Source: an uncultured Oribacterium sp.
Lineage (GTDB): Bacteria; Bacillota; Clostridia; Lachnospirales; Lachnospiraceae
Assembly (NCBI GenBank): GCA_938030845.1
Contig: CALHIC010000021.1
Span: forward strand, 1-8,143
Reading direction: 5' to 3'
DNA length: 8,143 nt
How positions within the stretch are numbered: position 1 is the first letter of the stretch; each line of letters begins with the position of its first letter. Positions 1 through 5,745 of this stretch are shown one piece after another. The position numbers were made by a program, and so were the translations under genes. The notes below the pieces were generated by a model that did no database searches, was not told where the DNA came from, and worked only from the letters and a program-made list of their open reading frames with translations.

Positions 1-1
1 G

Positions 2-1276
2 GTAAAATTAGCTAAGATTGTATCCTTAAGCAATGATATTAAGATGCGCTTGGCAGCGGCGGATATCCGAATTGAAGCGCCTATTCCGGGAAAGTCTGCG
101 GTAGGAATTGAAGTTCCCAATAAAAACAGCCAAGTAGTATATTTGGGAGATATTCTGTCTTCTCCCGCCTTTCAGGAAAACAAGATGAAGCTGGCCTTTG
201 GTGTGGGAAAAGACATTGGAGGCAAGGTGGTGGTAACGGATATTGCCAAGATGCCCCACTTACTGGTGGCAGGAGCTACGGGAGCGGGAAAATCCGTTTC
301 CATCAACACCCTGATTATGTCCATACTCTATCGTTACAGTCCGGAAGAGGTCAGGATGATTATGGTGGACCCTAAAGTGGTGGAGCTTCAGGTATATAAC
401 GGCATTCCTCATTTGCTGATTCCGGTGGTTACGGATCCGAAAAAGGCTGCTGCGGCATTGAACTGGGCTGTGGCGGAGATGACAAGTCGCTATAAGAAAT
501 TTGCCGCATACGGTGTAAGAGACTTATCCGGCTACAACGAAAAAATACGTGGCCTTAGCGAGGAAGAAAGAGAGAAGGAGGGGCTTTCCGTTCTTCCCCA
601 GATTTTAATCATTATTGATGAGCTTGCGGATTTAATGATGGTATCGGCGTCGGAAGTTGAGGATGCTATTGTCCGACTAACGCAGCTGGCAAGAGCCTGC
701 GGAATGCATTTGATTATTGCCACCCAAAGACCTTCCGTCAATGTCATAACGGGACTGATTAAGGCAAATGTTCCTTCCCGTATTGCCTTTTCCGTAAGTA
801 GCGGAGTGGATTCCCGTACCATTATCGACATGAATGGAGCGGAAAAGCTTCTGGGAAAGGGAGATATGCTTTTCTTCCCCCAGAACTTACCCAAGCCGAT
901 TCGAGTACAGGGAGCCTTTGTATCGGATGAGGAAGTGGCTAAGGTAACGGAGTTTTTAAAGTCTCAAGGAGAAGCGGAGTACAACCATTCCATCTCCAAG
1001 AGTCTGGAGAAGGAAGCTACGGAAGAGGTCGGAGGAAGTCAAAGTGACCGGGATGAGCTTTTTGCGGAGGCCGGATCACTGGTGATTGAAACGGACAAGG
1101 CAAGTATCGGCTTTTTACAAAGAAAATTCCGCATCGGTTTTAATCGGGCGGCAAGGATAATGGATCAGTTGGCTGCGGAACATGTCGTTGGAGAGGAGGA
1201 AGGCACCAAGGCCAGAAAGGTTTTAATGAACATGGAAGAATTTGAGGAGTTACTGTCTACAGAAAGGATGGAGTAA
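2..1276 (+). CDS. ftsK: DNA translocase FtsK/SpoIIIE, C-terminal part (5' end outside window)
   Basis: This is a hexameric ATP-driven motor that moves double-stranded DNA through closing division or sporulation septa. The frame is open to the left edge, and 424 residues are visible. Fragment positions: the beta-domain entry with [14 protein letters not shown] (18-31), Walker A GATGAGKS (91-98), Walker [11 protein letters not shown] (201-210), TQRPS (241-245), and a C-terminal winged-helix gamma domain (about 351-397, with [20 protein letters not shown]). In this family the gamma domain reads polar DNA motifs (KOPS/SRS). The N-terminal membrane segments and linker are missing only because the window starts inside the gene. 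The ATG at 44 is internal, since conserved family sequence continues upstream of it. The TAA at 1274-1276 is followed directly by the fhs ATG. FtsK and SpoIIIE cannot be told apart from this portion. Family assignment is very secure. Confidence 0.96.
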   Translation, partial: VKLAKIVSLSNDIKMRLAAADIRIEAPIPGKSAVGIEVPNKNSQVVYLGDILSSPAFQENKMKLAFGVGKDIGGKVVVTDIAKMPHLLVAGATGAGKSVSINTLIMSILYRYSPEEVRMIMVDPKVVELQVYNGIPHLLIPVVTDPKKAAAALNWAVAEMTSRYKKFAAYGVRDLSGYNEKIRGLSEEEREKEGLSVLPQILIIIDELADLMMVSASEVEDAIVRLTQLARACGMHLIIATQRPSVNVITGLIKANVPSRIAFSVSSGVDSRTIIDMNGAEKLLGKGDMLFFPQNLPKPIRVQGAFVSDEEVAKVTEFLKSQGEAEYNHSISKSLEKEATEEVGGSQSDRDELFAEAGSLVIETDKASIGFLQRKFRIGFNRAARIMDQLAAEHVVGEEEGTKARKVLMNMEEFEELLSTERME

Positions 1277-1279
1277 ATG
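1266..1279 (+). promoter_or_regulatory. fhs ribosome binding site and stop/start junction inside the ftsK 3' end
   Basis: AAAGGA at 1263-1268 lies 8 nt before the ATG at 1277 and is the best Shine-Dalgarno candidate. GGAG at 1270-1273 is too close to the start to be ideal. The site is inside ftsK codons, and the ftsK TAA directly abuts the fhs ATG in the same frame. This suggests that fhs translation is coupled to ftsK termination. Confidence 0.65.
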
Positions 1280-2944
1280 AAATCAGATTTAGAAATTGCT
1301 CAGGAAGTTACGCTGCAACCAATTGCTTTAGTGGCTAAGAATTATGGGATTTCCGAAGAGAATCTGGAACTCTACGGAAAGTATAAAGCAAAATTATCCC
1401 AAAGCTTTTGCTCTGCTCAGGAAGGAAAGCAGAAGGGAAAATTGATTCTGGTTACCGCTACAAATCCTACCCCCTTAGGAGAGGGAAAGACTACGGTATC
1501 TATCGGCTTAAATGATGCGTTGAACCGTTTAGGAAAGAAAAGTATTGTGGCATTAAGAGAGCCCAGCCTTGGACCATGCTTCGGCGTAAAGGGGGGAGCT
1601 GCAGGCGGAGGCTACGCTCAGGTTGCCCCCATGGAGGACATTAACCTTCATTTTACGGGAGATTTCCATGCCATCACTTCTGCCAATAACCTATTGGCCG
1701 CAGTTTTGGATAATCATATTCATCAGGGTAATGCTTTAGAGATTAACCCCAAAAAGATTCTTTGGAAGCGTTGTTTGGATATGAATGACAGAGTTTTGAG
1801 AAATATTATCGTTGGATTGGGAAATCAGGCGGACGGTGCTATGAGAGAGGATCATTTCCAGATTACGGTAGCCTCCGAAATCATGGCGATTCTTTGTCTG
1901 GCCAAGGATATGAAGGATTTACAGGAGCGTTTAGACAAAATCGTAGTAGCCTATAACAAGAAGGGCGAGAGAGTCTATGCAAAGGATTTGGAATGTACCG
2001 GAGCTATGGCGGTTCTTTTAAAGGATGCTATGCAACCTAATCTTGTGCAAAGTTTGGAAGGAAACCTTGCCATTATCCATGGTGGACCCTTTGCTAACAT
2101 TGCCCACGGATGTAACTCCATAAGGGCCACCAAGATGGGCTTGGCTTTAGCGGATTTTCTGGTTACCGAAGCAGGCTTCGGTGCCGACCTGGGAGCGGAG
2201 AAGTTCTTTGATATTAAGTGTGCGGCAGCCGGATTAACGCCTTCTTGTGCTGTCATCGTAACTACCCTTCGTACCTTAAAATACTACGGCGGACTTCCGA
2301 GAGAAGAGATTTCCAAGGAGAATCGTGAAGCCTTGGAAAAGGGCTTAGAGAACTTGGAAAAGCATATCGAAAATGTAAAGAAATTCGGTGTTCCTGCAGT
2401 TGTGGCAGTAAATCGTTTTGCTACAGATACTGAGGGGGAGCTTTCGTTCTTAAAGGATTTCTGTGCACAGAGAGGCGTTCGCTGCGCCATCATGGAAGCT
2501 TACGGAAAGGGAAGTGAAGGAGGAGAAGAGCTTGCTAAGGCAGTACTGGAAACTGTGGAAGCCGGGGAAGTGAATTTCCATACTTTGCAAACTCCAGAGC
2601 AGAGGATTTCTCAGAAGATTGAACTCCTGGCGAAGGAAATTTACGGTGCCGACGGGGTAGAGTATTCGAATAAGGCTAAAGAGGAATTAAAGAAGCTGGA
2701 AGAATCCTGCTATTCCAATCTTCCGATTTGTATGGCAAAGACGCCCTACAGCTTATCCGATAAGCCGAATCTTTTGGGAAGACCTAAGAATTTCCGTATT
2801 GAAATTCGTGAACTTTCCCTCTCCGCCGGAGCAGGATTTGTGGTATGCTTAGCAGGCGATGTTATGACGATGCCGGGGCTGCCAAAGGAGCCGGCAGCAA
2901 AAAAGATTGGCTTTGAAAATGAAAAGATTGTAGGAATTTTCTAA
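1277..2944 (+). CDS. fhs: Formate-tetrahydrofolate ligase (10-formyl-THF synthetase)
   Basis: This cytoplasmic enzyme catalyses ATP + formate + tetrahydrofolate to 10-formyl-THF. It is the one-carbon entry step of acetogens and a formyl source for purines and initiator tRNA. Its 555 residues match the usual bacterial length of about 556-559. Visible signatures are the P-loop TPLGEGKT (65-72), REPSLGP (94-100), [11 protein letters not shown] (105-115), [14 protein letters not shown] (120-133), NRFATDT (379-385), GKGSEGG (410-416), EIYGADGV (454-461) and [11 protein letters not shown] (531-541). By recalled alignment with the Moorella enzyme, folate-contacting Phe is kept at F381, while the stacking Trp is Tyr at 409. 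The ATG abuts the ftsK stop and is the only reasonable start. The protein is complete and intact. Alone, this gene does not prove acetogenesis, as many non-acetogenic Firmicutes carry it. In this operon a role in formyl supply, including for translation initiation, is a reasonable inference because def lies downstream. Confidence 0.98.
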   Translation: MKSDLEIAQEVTLQPIALVAKNYGISEENLELYGKYKAKLSQSFCSAQEGKQKGKLILVTATNPTPLGEGKTTVSIGLNDALNRLGKKSIVALREPSLGPCFGVKGGAAGGGYAQVAPMEDINLHFTGDFHAITSANNLLAAVLDNHIHQGNALEINPKKILWKRCLDMNDRVLRNIIVGLGNQADGAMREDHFQITVASEIMAILCLAKDMKDLQERLDKIVVAYNKKGERVYAKDLECTGAMAVLLKDAMQPNLVQSLEGNLAIIHGGPFANIAHGCNSIRATKMGLALADFLVTEAGFGADLGAEKFFDIKCAAAGLTPSCAVIVTTLRTLKYYGGLPREEISKENREALEKGLENLEKHIENVKKFGVPAVVAVNRFATDTEGELSFLKDFCAQRGVRCAIMEAYGKGSEGGEELAKAVLETVEAGEVNFHTLQTPEQRISQKIELLAKEIYGADGVEYSNKAKEELKKLEESCYSNLPICMAKTPYSLSDKPNLLGRPKNFRIEIRELSLSAGAGFVVCLAGDVMTMPGLPKEPAAKKIGFENEKIVGIF

Positions 2945-2954
2945 GGAGGCATAG

Positions 2955-4442
2955 ATGAAGGGCTGGTTGTCTTGTTTAAGCGAAGCGAAGGTCCTTCGGG
3001 GAGATGGAGAGAGGGAGGAATTTTCCTCCCTCTCCTATGATTCTCGAAGAGCTAAGGCAGGGGATTTATTTCTTTGCATGAAGGGAAGTACCATGGATTC
3101 CCATGACAAAATTCCGGAGCTTTTGGAAAAGGGTGTTCGAGTATTTGTGGTGGAGAAAAATCTTCCTGATTTACCGAAGGAAATGCAGGATAGGGAAGAC
3201 CTTTGCATTGTACAGGTGGAAAATGGCAGAAAGGCTTTAGCGGAGCTGTCAGCCTTTTATTTTTCCTACCCCTCCAAGGAGATGCTGATGATCGGCATCA
3301 CCGGTACCAAGGGAAAAACCACAACAGCCAGTATGGTGCGGGCAATTCTTACGGAAGCGGGCTACAATTGCGGTCTCATCGGAACCACCGGAATCGATTA
3401 CGCGGGCATCCACGAAGAAAGCAGAAATACCACCCCGGAATCCTATACTTTGCAGGAAACATTCCGAAAAATGAAGGAAAAAGGCTGTAATGCCGTGGTT
3501 ATGGAGGCTTCCTCCCAGGGCTTTAAGATGCATAGAACCGACGGTATTCTTTTTGATTATGGTATTTTTACCAATATCGAAGAGGATCATATCGGAGAAA
3601 ATGAACATAAAGACTTTGCGGAGTACAAGTATTACAAGTCCAGAATTTTCACCCAGTCTAAGACGGGACTGGTGAATCTTGATGCGGATTTTTCTGAAGA
3701 ATTCATGGAAAATGCAGAGTGCCCCTGTTTTAGCTTTGCCTTGAAAAAACAGGCTGATTTTATGGCTACGGAGATTGAAGACTTACATCGGCATGATTTT
3801 CTGGGCTGTAGATTCCATTTTCGACATGGAGAAGAGGATTGGGAAATTTGGAACCACCTGCCGGGAAGATACAATGTTTACAATGCCTTAGCGGCGATTT
3901 CTTTAGCATCCCTTTTAGGCATAAAAAAAGAAGTGGTGCAATCCGCCTTACGGAAGATTCAGGTAAACGGAAGGATGGAGGTTGTGCTGCAAAGAGGGGG
4001 CTACACTGTTTTGGTGGACTATGCCCACAATGCCATGGGGATGAAGAACCTTTTGGAAACCCTGAAGGCCTACAAGCCGAAACGCCTGATTGTAGTCTTT
4101 GGCTGTGGCGGAAACCGTGCTAAGGAAAGACGTTACGGTATGGGAGAAGTGGCAGGGGAGATGGCGGATTTTACCATCCTTACTGCAGACAATTCCCGTT
4201 ATGAGAAAACTATGGATATTATTTCCGATATTGAAAGCACATTGTCCAAGAAGACAAAGAACTATGTAAAGATTGAGGACCGTAGAGAAGCCATTCGTTA
4301 TGCCTTAGAACAGGCTGAAGAGGGAGACTTGATTGCGGTTATCGGAAAAGGACATGAAGAATATAATGAGGTAAATGGAACATTTACCCGTTTTGTAGAT
4401 AGAGAAGTGATTTTGGAAGAGGCGGAAAGAGAGGGAAAATAA
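2955..4442 (+). CDS. murE: UDP-MurNAc-L-Ala-D-Glu ligase MurE (probably meso-diaminopimelate-adding)
   Basis: This cytoplasmic Mur ligase adds the third peptide residue, probably meso-diaminopimelate, to UDP-MurNAc-L-Ala-D-Glu using ATP. Its 495 residues equal the E. coli length. The N-terminal UDP-binding domain has YDSRRAKAGDLFL (28-40). The central ATPase has GTKGKTT (117-123), NTTP (158-161), EASSQGF (184-190), and K228 in YYKSRIF at the carbamylated-lysine position. The C-terminal domain has DYAHN (355-359), GCGGNR (383-388), DNSR (412-415) and GKGHE (464-468). R388, N413, R415, G464 and E468 match E. coli diaminopimelate contacts, but DNPR reads DNSR. Lysine-type enzymes lack this Arg (DNPA in Staphylococcus), so DAP is favoured. 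DHIGENEH (211-218) also departs from the common DHLDYHG. AAGGAGG at 2943-2949, overlapping the fhs stop, fixes the ATG start with a 5-nt spacer. The murF start lies 1 nt after the stop. A strong inverted repeat falls in codons 19-27. Mur-ligase identity is certain; the amino acid added is inferred. Confidence 0.95.
   Translation: MKGWLSCLSEAKVLRGDGEREEFSSLSYDSRRAKAGDLFLCMKGSTMDSHDKIPELLEKGVRVFVVEKNLPDLPKEMQDREDLCIVQVENGRKALAELSAFYFSYPSKEMLMIGITGTKGKTTTASMVRAILTEAGYNCGLIGTTGIDYAGIHEESRNTTPESYTLQETFRKMKEKGCNAVVMEASSQGFKMHRTDGILFDYGIFTNIEEDHIGENEHKDFAEYKYYKSRIFTQSKTGLVNLDADFSEEFMENAECPCFSFALKKQADFMATEIEDLHRHDFLGCRFHFRHGEEDWEIWNHLPGRYNVYNALAAISLASLLGIKKEVVQSALRKIQVNGRMEVVLQRGGYTVLVDYAHNAMGMKNLLETLKAYKPKRLIVVFGCGGNRAKERRYGMGEVAGEMADFTILTADNSRYEKTMDIISDIESTLSKKTKNYVKIEDRREAIRYALEQAEEGDLIAVIGKGHEEYNEVNGTFTRFVDREVILEEAEREGK
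3009..3034 (+). repeat. Perfect 12-bp inverted repeat near the murE start
   Basis: The left arm GAGAGGGAGGAA (3009-3020) is perfectly complementary to the right arm TTCCTCCCTCTC (3023-3034), with TT at the centre. As RNA this would be a 10-bp GC-rich stem with an AAUUUU loop, or slightly longer. It lies within murE codons 19-27, about 55 nt after the start codon. The right arm is followed by CTATGATTCTCG, not a T-run, so it does not look like an intrinsic terminator. The left arm contains a Shine-Dalgarno-like GGAGG that would be hidden in the stem. Function is unknown, and coding coincidence is possible. Confidence 0.6.
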
Positions 4443-4443
4443 G

Positions 4444-5745
4444 ATGCAGATTCCTTTTTCGGAGATATTTTCCTCTGTAGATAAGATTGTTTTGGATTCC
4501 CGGGAGGATTGCAGTAAGGGACTCTTTGTTCCCATCAAGGGAGAAAAGCAGGATGGACACCGCTTTATCCCCATGGCTATAGAGCATGGGGCTTCCTTTA
4601 TCTTCACGGAGGAGGATTGTTCGGAGCTTTCCAAACAATATCCCGATGTGCACTTTATCCCGGTGGAAAGCACCATTGATGCTTTACAGGCCCTGGGAGG
4701 CTATGCCAGAAGCCTGTATTCCGGTTTAGTCATCGGCGTAACCGGCTCCGTAGGTAAGACTACCACCAGAGCCATGATTGCCAAGGCTCTCTCCATGGAG
4801 AAGTCGGTTTTTGAAACCAAGGGCAATGCCAATTCTCAGCTGGGACTTCCTATTACACTCTTCTCCATGGCTAAGGAAAATAAAGAAATCAGTGTCATTG
4901 AGTTAGGTATCTCCATCCCCGGGGAGATGCATAGGATTGCGGAGATTGCTTCCTGCGATATTGCGGTATTTACCAATATCGGTTCCGCCCATTTGGAGAA
5001 TTTAAAAACCAAGGAAAACACCTGCTTTGAGAAAATGCATATTTTGGAAGGAAATCAAAAGGAAGTTTCCCTGTATTTGCCGAAAAAGGATGCTATATTG
5101 GGAACGCTTACGGAAGAGAAAATCAGAGCCATGGGATTCTTGGGCGAGAAGAAGTTAAACCTTTTCTTCTACGAGAAGAAGGAGGAGATTCCCCTTTCCG
5201 TTCCCGGAGAGCATATGGAGGACAATGCTTCCGTAGCCATGGCTATCGGCCTTTCCCTGGGATTAAACAAACAAAAGCTCTTACAGGGCTTGCTGGAATT
5301 TCAGGGCTTAAAGGGAAGAGGCGGCAGACTTTCTACGGAAGATGGCATTATGATTATTGATGACAGCTACAATGCTTCTCCTGATTCCATGAAGGCTTCC
5401 TTAAAGGTATTGGCTTCGGAAGAGGGGCAGAGAAAGATTGCCGTTCTTGGAGATATGAATGAGCTGGGGGATAATGAAATCGCCTATCATCGGGAAATCG
5501 GAGAATTTTTAAAAGCTCTCCCTATTGATGCATTATTTACTTTAGGAAAGAAGGGGGAAGAGATTCGAAAAGCTATGGGAGAAAAGCTTCTTCCCGGAAC
5601 AGCCTGCTTTAGTTTGGAGGAGCTTTCCATAGCGTTGGAAAAGGAAATTAAGCCGGGAGACCTGCTTTTGTTTAAGGCCTCCAATTCTCTTTCTCTTTCC
5701 AAGGTGATTCAAGAAATAAGGAGTAAGCATTGTTTGCCAAAGTAA
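4444..5745 (+). CDS. murF: UDP-MurNAc-tripeptide D-alanyl-D-alanine ligase MurF
   Basis: This cytoplasmic ligase joins D-Ala-D-Ala to the UDP-MurNAc-tripeptide made by MurE, completing the soluble pentapeptide precursor. The 433 residues are slightly short for the family (about 450-460). The N-terminal domain has LDSREDCSKGLFVPIKGEK (17-35). The ATPase domain has GVTGSVGKTTT (98-108), GNANSQLGLP (127-136), IELGISIPGE (152-161) and TNIGSAHLENL (177-187). The C-terminal domain has DDSYNASPDSM (306-316), LGDMNELG (335-342) and KASNSLSLSKVI (411-422). Usual family forms are GNxNNxxG, DDSYNANP and KGSR, so this belongs to a divergent branch, though no catalytic motif is missing. GAGGGA (4431-4436), 7 nt before the ATG, is a plausible ribosome binding site inside murE. 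The start is 1 nt after the murE stop, so coupled synthesis of the two enzymes is likely. The last 16 nt overlap priA. A paralogous Mur-like ligase is possible but unlikely given murE directly upstream. Confidence 0.94.
   Translation: MQIPFSEIFSSVDKIVLDSREDCSKGLFVPIKGEKQDGHRFIPMAIEHGASFIFTEEDCSELSKQYPDVHFIPVESTIDALQALGGYARSLYSGLVIGVTGSVGKTTTRAMIAKALSMEKSVFETKGNANSQLGLPITLFSMAKENKEISVIELGISIPGEMHRIAEIASCDIAVFTNIGSAHLENLKTKENTCFEKMHILEGNQKEVSLYLPKKDAILGTLTEEKIRAMGFLGEKKLNLFFYEKKEEIPLSVPGEHMEDNASVAMAIGLSLGLNKQKLLQGLLEFQGLKGRGGRLSTEDGIMIIDDSYNASPDSMKASLKVLASEEGQRKIAVLGDMNELGDNEIAYHREIGEFLKALPIDALFTLGKKGEEIRKAMGEKLLPGTACFSLEELSIALEKEIKPGDLLLFKASNSLSLSKVIQEIRSKHCLPK
5718..5732 (+). promoter_or_regulatory. 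Ribosome binding site and TTG start of priA inside murF
   Basis: AAGGAG at 5718-5723 is followed by a 6-nt spacer and TTG at 5730-5732. A TAA in the priA frame at 5724-5726 excludes any earlier start. The following residues FAKVIVDIS already match the conserved PriA N-terminus, and no ATG or GTG occurs in frame before them. The TTG start is therefore well pinned. The overlap with murF codons suggests translational coupling with a moderated initiation rate. Confidence 0.88.

Noticed and set aside
44..46. ATG that could be taken as the start of the first gene
   Set aside because: The frame is open to the window edge, and the 14 upstream residues ([14 protein letters not shown]) fit the FtsK family. 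This ATG is internal to a longer gene.
3037..3081. Possible 14-codon small ORF after the GGAGG in the murE hairpin (ATG at 3037)
   Set aside because: It is out of frame within murE, very short, and the GGAGG lies in the predicted stem and is spaced too far from the ATG.
3230..3264. Terminator-like stem AAAGGCT...AGCCTTT followed by TATTTTT inside murE
   Set aside because: The stem is only 7 bp with three GC pairs and a 14-nt loop, the T-run is interrupted, and it lies in the coding region of an operon that must be read through. It is probably coincidental.
4305..4676. Minus-strand open frame of 123 codons across the murE/murF junction
   Set aside because: It is antisense to two well-supported genes, has no recognisable domain or ribosome binding site, and is a shadow of their codon pattern. 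The other minus-strand and alternate-frame open frames are dismissed for the same reasons.
5164..5180. Small hairpin TTCTTCT-ACG-AGAAGAA in murF
   Set aside because: It is short and AT-rich, and is explained by the codons for FFYEKKE. No U-tract or regulatory context is present.
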